Below, one piece after another: positions 55,040 to 64,000 of a stretch of DNA of 64,000 nt (the stretch's first letter is position 1; each line of letters opens with the position of its first letter). The translations under genes and the position numbers were made by a program. The notes under the pieces are model-generated. The model saw only the letters and a program-made list of their open reading frames with translations. It did no database searches and was not told the DNA's origin. Origin of the DNA: Allosalinactinospora lopnorensis (GTDB taxonomy: Bacteria > Actinomycetota > Actinomycetes > Streptosporangiales > Streptosporangiaceae); assembly GCF_000981225.1 (NCBI RefSeq), contig NZ_LAJC01000025.1, positions 1-64,000 on the forward strand, in the 5' to 3' direction.

Positions 55040-55277
55040 GGTCAGCCTCCTCCATACGTCGGGAGCCCTCACCTTACAAGGACGCATCTCGTTCAGTAGC
55101 GATCTGAATTATCTATTTCTGAAGTATTGCAGATTTAGTTATAGCAAGGCATCCTGGAGGCTCTGTACACACCGAGTGAGCGAGATGGTGGTTCGGGTGA
55201 CGACGAGACTTCTACTCCAGGACGAACAGGAACGAGGGCAGGGGCCGCCAGCCGCACCGGATGGAGGGAACGATGGC

Positions 55278-55766
55278 ATGAGCAACAACCACAAACCCCC
55301 GGCGCCGTTGCCTCGGCGCGGCATCGACGTCGTCGACCGGGCCCCGGCGAACGGGCGCGCCGGAGAACCCCACCGCGGCTTCACCACGGTGCTGTGGTGC
55401 TGTCCCGAACACGCGGTGCTGGTACGGCGGAACGTGCGCCTGGTGGCGGACCTGCCCAAGTCGGCCAGCGAGGTCCTTGAGCAGCTGGCCTCAGAGCTGT
55501 TCAACAACGCCTGGGTGCACTCCCGTTCGCGAGAGACCGGCACCGTGCGGGTGTCGGTGTTCCGGTTCCCGACCTGTACGCGGGTCAAGGTCACCGATGA
55601 CGGCCCGCGTCCGGACAGTCCGACGATTCCTCGGCTTCGACCGCTCGACGTCTACAGCGAGCACGGGTTCGGACTGTTCCTTCTCGACCGCGAGTCCGAC
55701 CGCTGGGGTGTGCTCCGTGAACCAACCGGGGGAACCTCCGTGTGGTTCGAGAAGGACCGCCCCTAA
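55278..55766 (+). CDS. RsbW-like ATP-binding protein (anti-sigma type)
   Basis: This 162-residue HATPase protein has the N box EQLASELFNNAWVHSRS, the G1 box VTDDGPRPDSP and the G2 box YSEHGFGLFLLDRESDRWG. Proteins of this kind near XRE/DUF397 genes are presumed serine kinases or anti-sigma factors. ATG 55278 follows GGAGGGAA. It lies 193 bases before the RiPP precursor gene. Confidence 0.85.
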   Translation: MSNNHKPPAPLPRRGIDVVDRAPANGRAGEPHRGFTTVLWCCPEHAVLVRRNVRLVADLPKSASEVLEQLASELFNNAWVHSRSRETGTVRVSVFRFPTCTRVKVTDDGPRPDSPTIPRLRPLDVYSEHGFGLFLLDRESDRWGVLREPTGGTSVWFEKDRP

Positions 55767-55959
55767 TCGCGGAGAGACCGCGACACAGTGACCGGCACGG
55801 CGGTGCGGGCGCCTCCCTCCTTCTCCCCTTGGCCCGTGCCGCCGTGCCCGTGATCGCCTCCGCGACCGATGCCGGATGCGGTCGGTGTGCGCGGGGAGGC
55901 GGGAACAGGGAACAAGCTGGGAGTTCGACGAGCCCCAACCCCTTGGAGGAAACTGGAGT

Positions 55960-56247
55960 ATGAACCCCCAGATGTTGGTCTCCAGGCACGCGCCCACCGA
56001 CGAGTACTCGACTTCCCCGGACGGCGGGCACCGGGGTGTGATCGCCCGCGCGGGCGACGTCTTCCCCCTAAGCCCGCCCGGGAACTTCGTGGTCCCGCCT
56101 TCCGAGCGGCCGAGCGGCGTCCGCCCTTGGGGGATGTGGTTCTCCCGCCCCGCCCCGATCCGAGCCGGCAAGCACGAGGGCGGGACCAATGAGACCACCG
56201 GCCACACCGACGGCTCCGGCCCCGGTGAGGAACGCGCCAGCGACTAG
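55960..56247 (+). CDS. ATP-grasp-modified RiPP precursor peptide (graspetide/imiditide type)
   Basis: This 95-residue peptide precedes an ATP-grasp ligase and a PIMT-like methyltransferase. The leader carries RPWGMWFSRPAPIR (about 55-68), matching the conserved PWG segment of putative ATP-grasp target RiPPs. The C-terminal core after KHEGG has Thr76, Thr79, Thr80, Thr83 and Ser86 as possible ester donors, Glu78, Glu90, Glu91 and Asp95 as acceptors, and an Asp84-Gly85 step suited to aspartimide formation. ATG 55960 follows GGAGGAAA. The product itself is unknown. Confidence 0.82.
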   Translation: MNPQMLVSRHAPTDEYSTSPDGGHRGVIARAGDVFPLSPPGNFVVPPSERPSGVRPWGMWFSRPAPIRAGKHEGGTNETTGHTDGSGPGEERASD

Positions 56248-56260
56248 GGAGAGCCCGGCT

Positions 56261-57251
56261 ATGACGGAGCGCGCCATGTCGGTGCTGATCCTGACCCACG
56301 AGGAGGACCGCACGGCCACCCGGGTGGCCGAGGAGCTGCAGAGTCGGCGCGTCGGCGTGGTGCGGGCCGACGCCGGGGATTTCCCGGTCCGCCTCCGGCT
56401 CTCCGCCGAGTGCGGCCCCGACACCTGGCGCGGCGTGCTCTCGGGGGCGGACCGGTGGCGGCCGGGAGGTCGATCTGGACCTCAGCGCCGTGCGCAGCGT
56501 CTACTACCGGCGGCCGACCCAGTTCGCCTTGGAGGAGGGCATGTCGGGGCCGGAGCGGCGGTTCGCCTACGGCGAGGCGCGCTTCGGCTTCGGCGGCGTC
56601 CTCCAGGCTTTGGACTGCCTGTGGCTGAATCCGGCCGTCGCCACGGCGGCGGCCGAGTACAAGCCGCGCCAGCTCGCCGCCGCGCGGCAGTGCGGCCTGC
56701 GTATCCCTCGAACGGTCATCACCAACGACCCGGAGTACGCCTACGCGTGGGCGTCCGATCTCGGACGGCCGTTCGTCTACAAGCCGCTGTCCGGGGTGTG
56801 GCACCCGGAGGCCGGCGAGATCCGCATCCTGTACACGGCCAGGCTCACCGATCCGGCCGTGGTGCGCGATCCCGCGCTGACACGCACCGCGCACATGTTC
56901 CAGGAATGGGTGGACAAGAGGCACGAGGCCCGCTCGGTGGTCGTCGGCGACCAGGTGTACACGGTGGCGATCCACGCCCGCAGCAACGAGGGACTCGTGG
57001 ACTGGAGGGCCGACTACGACTCGCACACCTACGAGCCGATCGAGCTTCCCGCCGACGTCCGCGACGGGTTGGTGCGGCTGCACCGAAACCTCGGACTCGT
57101 CTACGGGGCCTGTGATTTAGTGGCGACCCCGGACGGCGGGTGGGTGTTTCTCGAAACCAACGCCAACGGCGAGTGGGAATGGCTGGAAGGCGAAGGCGGC
57201 GCTCCCATCACCGGCGCCATCGCTGATGTGTTGCAGAAGGGCCAGGCATGA
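56261..57251 (+). CDS. ATP-grasp ribosomal peptide maturase, frame broken once
   Basis: The N-terminal frame from ATG 56261 has VLILTHEEDRTATRVAEELQ; the main frame has SVYYRRPTQFALEE, NPAVATAAAEYKPRQLAAAR, YKPLSGVWHP, FQEWVDKRHEARSVVVGDQV and VFLETNANGEWEWLE, the ATP-grasp metal site. It would form ester or amide links between side chains of the precursor. Between 56443 and 56455 one base is extra; removing it (for example one G of GGGGG) joins the frames into about 329 residues, the normal length for this maturase family. It lies 13 bases after the precursor gene. Confidence 0.85.
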
Positions 57252-58437
57252 GCAGTCCGCCGTCCGCTTCGGCGAACCGGCCGGCGCGTCTTGCCGATGC
57301 GCTGCGCGCTAAAGGGGATATCAGGACCCGGGTCTGGCGGGACGTCTTCGCGGCCGTGCCGCGCGAGGTGTTCGTCCCCTGCTTCGCGACCCACGAGACC
57401 GGGCCGCGCGGCACCGAGTACCGGCTCTACGAGGGCACCGACCCCGCGCAGCGGGACGCGTGGCTGGACCTGGTCTACAGTGACACCACCCTCATCACCC
57501 AGGTCGACGAGCGCCCCGTCGAGGAGGCCGTCACCGCCGGAGGCGGGGTCGGGCAGGCGACCAGCTCCTCCACCGCGCCCGGCCTGATGGCCAGGCTCCT
57601 CGAGGCCCTGGACGTCCACGACGGCCACGACGTGCTGGAGATCGGCACCGGGACCGGGTTCAACGCCGCGCTGCTCGCCCGGCGGCTCGGCTCCGAGCAC
57701 GTCACCACCGTCGACATCGACGCCGACCTCACCGCGAAGGCGCGGCGGCGGCTCACCGGCCTCGGCCTGGCCCCGGCTGTGCACACCGTCGACGGCCGGC
57801 GGGGATGGCCGGGCAGCGCCCCCTACGACCGGATCATCGCCACCTGCTCCGTTCCGTACCTGCCCTACGCCTGGGTGGAGCAGACCCGCGAGGGCGGGCG
57901 CATCCTCGCCAACATCGCCGGAGCCTCAACGGGGCGATGGTCCTGGCCGAGGTTCGTCAGGGCACCGCGCGGGGCCGGTTCCTCCCCCAGTGGGCGGGGT
58001 TCATGTGGGCACGCCCCGGTTTCGCCAAGGTCGGTGACATCCGGGCGCTCGACACCGAGGAGGGCAGCTACCAGACCACCGCCCCCGCCATCAGCGCCGA
58101 CGTTCTGCGCGACCAGGGGTTCACGTTCCTGCTGCAGCTCGCCCTGCCGGACGTGCGGCCCTACTGGGCGCGCCACGAGCACGACGGCGAGGTCACCGGC
58201 CTGATCGCTGCGGACGGGTCGTGGGCCGAACACGTCGCCCCCGTGGGCTCCCGCCCGGCGTTCGTGGAGCAGGGCGGGCCGCGCCGCCTCTGGAGCGTCA
58301 CCGAGGAGACGCATGCCTGGTGGCAGGCGCACGGAAAGCCCGACTGGAGCAGGTTCGGGATCACCGCCACGGCCGGCGGCCAGACGGTCTGGTACGAGTC
58401 CCCCGACAGTGACCAGCGGTGGCGGCTGCCGACGTGA
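57248..58437 (+). CDS. PIMT-like methyltransferase of the RiPP operon, frame broken once
   Basis: The first frame has DVFAAVPREVFVPCFATHET, VGQATSSSTAPGLMARLLEA (the isoaspartyl methyltransferase substrate motif) and VLEIGTGTGFNAALLARRLG (SAM motif I). One C restored at 57924-57925 gives NIAGALNGAMVL and continues with GRFLPQWAGFMWARPGFAKV and a graspetide-specific C-terminal domain to 58437, 396 residues. In imiditides such enzymes methylate an Asp, which cyclises to aspartimide. The start ATG overlaps the previous stop (ATGA), so the two are translationally coupled. Confidence 0.87.
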
Positions 58438-58501
58438 GGCGCCGGGAAGGCCGGTTTCGTCACCATCAGCGCCGGGTCCACCGGATTCCCCGCGTAGCCG
58501 G

Positions 58502-58562
58502 AACGATCATGGTGCTGGGGCCGCCCCTGGTGAGCCGGGGTGGTGTCGGCACCATGATCGTT
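58502..58562. terminator. Long hairpin between the RiPP operon and the convergent glycosylase gene
   Basis: AACGATCATGGTGC (58502-58515) pairs with GCACCATGATCGTT (58549-58562). An inner CCGCCCC/GGGGTGG stem (58521-58543) extends it. Confidence 0.7.
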
Positions 58563-58589
58563 GGGAGTGAGGGCGTGCCCGGCTCACCA

Positions 58590-59798
58590 TCAGCGGTGGT
58601 GGACTCCGTTGGGCAGGCCCAGCCAGTCGGCCATGCGTTTCAGTTCGGCGGTCAGCTCTTCGGCGGTCTCCGGCGGGGCGCCGTCCTCCAGGGTGGTCTG
58701 CTGGACCAGCAGGGCGCCGGCCCTGCGGTCGGCCTTGAGATCCACCCGGGCCACGAGCCGGTCGCCGAGCAGGAACGGCAGGACGTAGTAGCCGTGCACC
58801 CGCTTGCCGGGCGGGACGTAGATCTCCAGCCGGTAGCGGAAGCCGAACAGCGCTTCGACGCGGTCGCGCTCCCAGACGAGCGAGTCGAACGGGCTGAGGA
58901 GCGCGCGGGCGTCCACCCGGCGCGGGATCCGGGCGTCGGGGCGCAGGTAGGCCGGGCGCTCCCAGCCCTGCACGGTCACCGGGGCCAGCTCGCCCGCGTC
59001 GACCAGGTCGTTCAGGGCGTGCCGCGCCTCGGCGGCGCGGAGCCGGAAGTAGTCCCGCAGGCACTGCTCGGTTCCCAGACCGTGCGCCCGGGCGGCGATG
59101 CGCATCAGCTCGCGGCGGGCGTCGTCCGGGTCGGGGTCGGGCGCGTTGTGCACCTCGGCGGGCAGGACCCGTTCCGGCAGGTCGTAGCGGCGCTCGAACT
59201 GCCGGGTGCGGCCGTCGGTGGTGATCCGGCCGCACCAGAACAGGTACTCCAGCGCGCGTTTCACCAGCGACCAGTTCCACCCCCAGTGGTCCTTGGAACG
59301 CGGCTGGTCGTGCTCCAGGGCGGCCTCGATCTCCCGCGAGGTGGCCGGGCCGATCCGCTCCACCTCCGCGTACGTGGCCTTGATCAGCTCGGGAAGGTCC
59401 TCGGCGATCCGCCGGATGGCCCCCCACGCCTCGTCGCGGGCCCGGGCCATGCGCCACCGCAGCAGCCGGTGCGTGCCGGGCGGGATCAGGCTCGCCTCGT
59501 GCGCCCAGTACTCGACCAGGCGCCCGCCGCGCCGGGCGGCGGCACGGTCCAGCAGGGCGGGGTCGTAGCCGCCGAGCCGGGCGAAGACGGGCAGGTACTG
59601 GCTGCGCGCGAGGACGTTGACGCTGTCGATCTGGATGACCCCGACGCGGTCGATGACCCGCTGCAGGTGCCGCGCGGTCGCCCGGCCTGTCGGGCGGCGG
59701 TCGCCGAACCCCTGGGCCGCCAGCGCGACACGGCGGGCCTGGGCGGGGGAGAGGGAGGAGTCACCTGTCGAACGAGAAGGCACGCCGGAATCGTACAT
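58590..59798 (-). CDS. YcaQ-like winged-helix DNA glycosylase
   Basis: This 402-residue protein has [76 protein letters not shown] and [20 protein letters not shown]. These mark the HTH_42/YcaQ family, whose members AlkZ and YcaQ excise bases from DNA interstrand cross-links. AlkZ-type members in Streptomyces often give self-protection beside antibiotic genes; here it merely neighbours a RiPP operon. Confidence 0.88.
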   Translation of the reverse strand: MYDSGVPSRSTGDSSLSPAQARRVALAAQGFGDRRPTGRATARHLQRVIDRVGVIQIDSVNVLARSQYLPVFARLGGYDPALLDRAAARRGGRLVEYWAHEASLIPPGTHRLLRWRMARARDEAWGAIRRIAEDLPELIKATYAEVERIGPATSREIEAALEHDQPRSKDHWGWNWSLVKRALEYLFWCGRITTDGRTRQFERRYDLPERVLPAEVHNAPDPDPDDARRELMRIAARAHGLGTEQCLRDYFRLRAAEARHALNDLVDAGELAPVTVQGWERPAYLRPDARIPRRVDARALLSPFDSLVWERDRVEALFGFRYRLEIYVPPGKRVHGYYVLPFLLGDRLVARVDLKADRRAGALLVQQTTLEDGAPPETAEELTAELKRMADWLGLPNGVHHR

Positions 59799-59825
59799 CA
59801 GTACTAAACCTAGCGGTGCGCGCCG

Positions 59826-60454
59826 TCATCTGCCAGCGGGCACTCCTTGGGGAGGACCCTGGCCGTTGCCTCCCCCCGGAGGCCCCTGGCCGTTGCCGTT
59901 GTTCCCCCTCTGCGCGGGGGGACCGGAGGGCTGGTCGGGGGTCTCCTCGGTCGCAGGCGGGGCGGAGTCCTCGGGAGGAGGTACCGCTGCTTCCTCCTGC
60001 CGGTCGTCGGGTGGGGGTGTTTCCGCGGGAGGAGGCGCCATATGGGTGTCGTAGGGAGGATTGTCGTCTTCGGCGGGGGTGATCGTGCTCTGCGCGCTCT
60101 GGTCCGCTTCGGTGGAAGCGGAGGCCTCGCCGGGAGCCTCGCCGAGCGTCTCATCGGGCTGCTTGGCCGGGGCCTCGATGAGCGGCATCGTCAGATCGGG
60201 GCCGCCCGTCTCGGAGCCGGGATACTGCTGGAGGCTCGCCATTACCGCGTATCCCGATCCTGCGAGCAGCATCCCGCAGGCGGCGACGGCGAGGGTGACG
60301 CGCGGCCATCTCCGGGCGGGCCCCGGGGCGGAGCCGGAGGGATCTCGGCGCCGCCGGGGATGCGGAAGTCGATGATGGGTCTGGAATACGCGGCGGAGAC
60401 CCGTTTCTGCACGCCGCGTTTCGCGGGTTCGTCGTTCGGGAGGTGAAGGGGCAC
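59826..60454 (-). CDS. Single-pass membrane protein with Pro-rich extracellular domain (paralog 1), frame broken once
   Basis: The first frame from GTG 60454 reads SAAYSRPIIDFRIPGGAEIP; the second continues PARRWPRVTLAVAACGMLLA, the membrane helix, then an acidic, Pro/Gln/Gly-rich tail ending GNNGNGQGPPGGGNGQGPPQ. Adding one base at GGG 60339-60341 joins them into 209 residues. The DFxIPGGAE-PARxWPR-helix core is shared with the next gene. Function is unknown. Confidence 0.65.
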
Positions 60455-60628
60455 GGCGGTCTCCTGGAGGACGAGGCTGTGGTCGGCCTTGAAGGCCGCT
60501 GGGTGTCCGACGTGACCCGCGGAATACTAACCGTAGGCACTTGTCGCGAACAACCGGTAGCGCCGCATTGACGGCGCGCCGGGGCTCCACCGACCCCAAC
60601 GCGCCGCGGGCTCGTGCGCCGATGCGCC

Positions 60629-61218
60629 CTAATGGTGCGCGCTCTCGCCGCCGTGGGAGTTCCGGTGGTCCTCGTCCTGCCAGTAGTCCTCGCCCTTCGA
60701 CTCGCGGTCGGGGCAGTCGTAGTAATCCTCGATCCAGGCGCGGATACGCTCCTCGGGATCGGTTTCCTCCTCCGCTTTGTCGTCGGAGGGGGGCGGCTCC
60801 TCGGCGGGAGGCTCCGGCTCGGGGGAGGGCGGAGGGGGCTCGGGGGCTTCGGCGGATCTGACCGTGGTCTTCGCGGTCAAGCTGGCTTTGGAGAAGGCGG
60901 GCATCTCGGTCGGGGGCGGAATGGGCGGCAGTGTCGGATCGGGACCGCTGGCCTCCGCGGGGTCGGCGGAGGGCTGGAGGTTCGCCGCGGTCGTGTACGC
61001 CCCCGCGAACAGCGCCCCGCAGGCCGCGACGGCGAGGACGGCGCGCGGCCACTTCCGGGCGGGTCCCGGGCCGGGACCCGGTGGGAACTCGGCGCCGCCG
61101 GGGATGAAGAAGTCGGTGACCGGAGAGGCGTTCGCGATAGCGGCCCATCTCTTCTTCCGGTGCCGTCCTCTCTGGTAGTCGTTGTCGGCAGGGAAGTCAG
61201 AGGGGTCATGGGGGGCAC
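60629..61218 (-). CDS. Single-pass membrane protein with Pro/Glu-rich domain (paralog 2), frame broken once
   Basis: From GTG 61218 (after AGGAGA) one base added in the six-G run 61210-61215 gives a 196-residue protein: a basic KKRWAA segment, TDFFIPGGAEFPPG, PARKWPRAVLAVAACGALFA (membrane helix), then a Pro/Glu-rich stretch and WIEDYYDCPDRESKGEDYWQ near the end. It is the tandem paralog of the preceding gene with a different tail. Function is unknown. Confidence 0.62.
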
Positions 61219-61375
61219 GACAGTCTCCTGAAAAGGCACGGGATCGAGGGGAAATGTCAGAGGGTGACTCGCGGAATACTAGCCGTGGGGTTTGCCGCGA
61301 ACAACCGCTTCGATCTCAACAATCCCGTTGTTGTGCCGGGCCCGGAATCCTACCGGGCCCGATACGGTGCGCCAT

Positions 61376-63313
61376 TCACCCCATATTCCGGTGCACGTCC
61401 TTCTTCTCCGAAGGGCCGGGCGTGGCGGGAGCGATCAGTGGTCCTGGAACGGAGGGGTCGACGATTCCCTCTTCGAGCCAGGTGTAGTGGTCGTCCATGA
61501 CGCGACGCGCGAGCTTGCCGTCCACGTCGTCGGTGTTGGCCCACAGCGCCCCGAACAGCTCGTCGATACGGAGCCTGGACTGTCGGCAGAACGTGTCGGC
61601 CAGTTCGTAGGCGCCCTGGCCGCGCTGCGGGTACTCCCCACGGTCGGAATGCGCGCGCAGGATCACCGAGCTCATCGCGAACAGCTCCGCCCCGATGTCC
61701 ACGATCCGGGCGAGGAAGCCCTGCTTGGTCTCCAGCCGGCCCTGCCAGCGCGACATCCCGTAGAAGGTGCACCGCGCGAGCTTCCGGCTGGCGCGCTCCA
61801 CGAAACGCAGGTGCTCGGCGAGCGGGCCGAACTCGCTGAACGCCGACGGGACCTGTCCGCGGCCCGCGACCAGGGTCGGCAGCCACGTGGCGTAGAACCC
61901 GCCGGCCCGGGCCATCGCGCGAGCCTTGTCCGCCTTGTCGGCTTCCGGGTCGATGATGTCCCCGGCCACCGCCAGGTGCGCGTCCACCGCCTCGCGGGCG
62001 ATGAGCAAGTGCATGACCTCGGTCGATCCCTCGAAGATCCGGTTGATCCGCAGGTCGCGCAGCATTTGTTCAGCGGGAACCCCGCGCTCGCCGCGCGCGG
62101 CCAGCGAGCCCGCGGTCTCGAAACCGCGCCCGCCGCGGACCTGGACGAGCTCGTCGGTGAGCTTGAACGCCATCTCCGAGGCCCACAGCTTGGCGATGGC
62201 CGCCTCGATGCGGATGTCGTTGCGCTCGTCGTCGGCGAGCTGGCCGGAGAGCTCCAGCATCGACTCCATCGCGTAGGTCGTGGCGGCGATGAAGGAGATC
62301 TTCTTCGCGATTTCCTCGTGCTTGCCGATGGGTCGGCCCCATTGCACCCGCTCGCGCGCCCATTCGCGGCTGACCTTGGTCGCCCACTTGCCCGCTCCGA
62401 CGCATATCGCCGGCAGCGACAGCCGGCCGGTGTTGAGGGTGGACAGCGCGATCTTCAGCCCCTGGCCCTCGCGTCCGATCATGTTTTCCGCGGGGACGCG
62501 TACCTGGTGGAAGCGGGTCACTCCGTTCTCCAGGCCGCGCAGTCCCATGAAGCGGTTCCGGTTCTCCACCGTGATTCCTTCGGAGTCGCCCTCGACCACG
62601 AAGGCGGTGATCCCGCCGCGGTGCCCCTCGCTCTTGGGTACCCGGGCCATGACCACGAGCAGGTCGGCCACCACACCGTTGGTCGTCCACAGTTTGACGC
62701 CGTCGAGGATGTAGGCGGAGCCGTCCTCGGTGGGCGCGGCGGTGGCGTGCAGCCGTGCCGGGTCGCTGCCGACATCGGGCTCGGTGAGCAGGAACGCGCT
62801 GATGTCCGTGGTGGCGCAACGGGGGAGGTACGCGCGCTTCTGCTCCTCGGTGCCGAACATCTTGACCGGCTGCGGCACCCCGATCGACTGGTGCGCCGAC
62901 AGCAGGGCGGCGATCGCGGGGTTGACCGAGCCGACGAGGGTGAGGGCGCGGTTGTAGTAGACCTGGCTCAGCCCGAGCCCGCCGTAGGCCTCCGGGATCT
63001 TCATCCCGAGCGCGCCCAGTTCCTTGAGGCCGCGCATCACGTCATCGGGGATGCGCTCCTCCTCCTCGATGCGCTGGGCGTCGATGGTGCCGCAGTATTC
63101 GCGCAGCCGGTCGAGGAACTCCTCCCCAGTCCGCCGCGAGTCCTCGTCCGGTCGCGGGTACGGCTGGACGAGGTCCAGGCGCAGCCGGCCGAGATAGAGT
63201 TCCTTTCCAAAGCTTGGTCTGCGCCACTCGGCTTCACGCGCGGCCTCGGCGACCGCGCGGGCCTGCCGTTCGTCCACCTGCGCTTGGCCGGAATCGGGCT
63301 TGATCGCGGTCAT
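61376..63313 (-). CDS. Acyl-CoA dehydrogenase, large (VLCAD/FadE-like)
   Basis: This 645-residue protein has the acyl-CoA dehydrogenase core (SAFLLTEPDVGSDPARLHAT, WTTNGVVADLLVVMARVP, QVRGGRGFETAGSLAARGER, RINRIFEGSTEVMHLLIARE with the Glu of the FEGST box) plus about 180 extra C-terminal residues, as in very-long-chain enzymes and mycobacterial FadE proteins. ATG 63313 is taken; a TTG six codons upstream is in frame. Confidence 0.92.
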   Translation of the reverse strand: MTAIKPDSGQAQVDERQARAVAEAAREAEWRRPSFGKELYLGRLRLDLVQPYPRPDEDSRRTGEEFLDRLREYCGTIDAQRIEEEERIPDDVMRGLKELGALGMKIPEAYGGLGLSQVYYNRALTLVGSVNPAIAALLSAHQSIGVPQPVKMFGTEEQKRAYLPRCATTDISAFLLTEPDVGSDPARLHATAAPTEDGSAYILDGVKLWTTNGVVADLLVVMARVPKSEGHRGGITAFVVEGDSEGITVENRNRFMGLRGLENGVTRFHQVRVPAENMIGREGQGLKIALSTLNTGRLSLPAICVGAGKWATKVSREWARERVQWGRPIGKHEEIAKKISFIAATTYAMESMLELSGQLADDERNDIRIEAAIAKLWASEMAFKLTDELVQVRGGRGFETAGSLAARGERGVPAEQMLRDLRINRIFEGSTEVMHLLIAREAVDAHLAVAGDIIDPEADKADKARAMARAGGFYATWLPTLVAGRGQVPSAFSEFGPLAEHLRFVERASRKLARCTFYGMSRWQGRLETKQGFLARIVDIGAELFAMSSVILRAHSDRGEYPQRGQGAYELADTFCRQSRLRIDELFGALWANTDDVDGKLARRVMDDHYTWLEEGIVDPSVPGPLIAPATPGPSEKKDVHRNMG

Positions 63314-63486
63314 CGGTAGAGCACCTCGCAACGTGATCGCATTGGGGAGATCGCGAGATCCGGAGAATCCCGGACGTGTTGTCGTTCACATGACTACCCG
63401 TCAGTAGCCTCAATGAAGCATCGACCGCCCAACGGCGGCGGTTTCCCGCGTATCCCGCTGACCGGGGAGGCGACCGGCCGAACCGC

Positions 63487-64000
63487 TCACTTCTCGGGGC
63501 GGTGCAGCGGAATCCGTACCGCCACCGTGGTGCCCTCGCCGAGGGTGGAGACGATGTCCACCTCACCGCCGTGCGCGGCCGCGATGGCGTACACGATCGC
63601 CAACCCCAGCCCGCTGCCGCCGCCCGGCGCGCGGTTGCCGCGGTAGAAGCGGTCGAAGGCCCGGTGCTGGTCCTCCTCCCCCATGCCGGGCCCTTCGTCG
63701 GCCACCTCGATGACGGCGTGGCCGTCTTCGGCGCGCAGCCGGACGGTACTGGGCGTGTCCTCAGGGGTGTGCTCGACCGCGTTGCTCAGCAGGTTCGACA
63801 GGATCTGCCGGATGCGCGCCTCATCGGCCTCGCACTCCAGATGCTCCGGCACCTCCAGCGTGATCTCGCGCTCGGGGTGCAGCGCGCGGATGTCGTTGGC
63901 CACCTCGCGCATCACATCGGCCAGGTCGGCGGAGCCCAACTGCAGGGAACCGTCCCGGTCCAGCCGCGCGAGCTCCAGCAGCTCGGCCACCAGCCGGCTC
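63487..64000 (-). CDS. Sensor histidine kinase, C-terminal part (cut by window edge)
   Basis: The visible 170 residues hold the kinase ATP-binding domain: N box RQILSNLLSNAVEHTPED, G1 VIEVADEGPGMGEED, F box FDRFYRG, G2 GGGSGLGLAIVYAIAAAHGG. The end of the DHp domain (AELLELARLDRDG) is at the window edge. The sensor part and the partner response regulator lie outside. Confidence 0.92.
   Translation of the reverse strand, partial: SRLVAELLELARLDRDGSLQLGSADLADVMREVANDIRALHPEREITLEVPEHLECEADEARIRQILSNLLSNAVEHTPEDTPSTVRLRAEDGHAVIEVADEGPGMGEEDQHRAFDRFYRGNRAPGGGSGLGLAIVYAIAAAHGGEVDIVSTLGEGTTVAVRIPLHRPEK

Overview
The window is high-GC actinobacterial chromosome with abundant GTG/TTG starts, short intergenic gaps and several leaderless genes. 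The gene content (DUF3263, DUF3027, IdeR-type regulator, XRE-DUF397 pairs, F420/PPOX enzyme, R2lox, mycosin-like protein, ThrC-type enzyme under a SAM riboswitch, graspetide genes with a PIMT-like methyltransferase) fits the Nocardiopsaceae or a near relative. That placement is inference; no rRNA is present to test it, and I saw no tRNA.

Layout. 1-5.1 kb: trehalose genes otsB (cut by the window edge) and otsA flank DUF3263, a SAM hydrolase, an S8-fold protein that has lost its catalytic serine, and a GrpB protein. 5.4-9.1 kb: a SAM-I riboswitch controls a threonine-synthase-family enzyme plus a MoaD/ThiS-type sulfur carrier, followed by groEL with two CIRCE operators. 9.3-15.4 kb: a reductase/TetR pair, an R2-like oxidase, the XPB helicase and small membrane proteins.

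15.585-24.710 kb is a 9.1 kb integrated element bounded by a 17-bp core repeat. It carries a tyrosine integrase, an excisionase, an XRE repressor, a RepA-like ATPase, an HK97-type major capsid protein as its only recognisable virion gene, and a 61-bp repeat array in which each repeat holds a different palindrome. It sits in the 3' end of a helicase-associated gene (24666-27138). The element supplies a near-synonymous replacement C-terminus, and the displaced original 3' end is still visible at 15539-15601. A capsid-only satellite or degenerate prophage is the best reading.

24.7-46.9 kb is housekeeping: HAAS-domain membrane protein, cold-shock protein, DUF3027, a sacsin-like ATPase, serC, a glycerophosphodiesterase, two beta-propeller surface proteins, a BKACE enzyme, thpR, an MFS/MarR pair, a methyltransferase, citrate synthase, pdxH and ideR. 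47-54 kb holds a PAS-GAF-SpoIIE phosphatase, a CPBP-fold protein lacking its catalytic residues, and an acyl-CoA dehydrogenase/thiolase pair sharing twin operators. 53.9-58.4 kb is a RiPP locus: DUF397, XRE, an RsbW-like ATPase, a precursor peptide, an ATP-grasp ligase and a PIMT-like methyltransferase, the gene set of an aspartimide-containing graspetide (imiditide). 58.6-64 kb has a YcaQ-like glycosylase, two tandem membrane paralogs, a large acyl-CoA dehydrogenase and the end of a histidine kinase.

Caution: at least 12 genes, with 13 breaks in all, need a single-base change to read as their families do, nearly always one missing base at a C/G run. Consensus errors are more likely than a run of pseudogenes, so these genes are annotated across the break.
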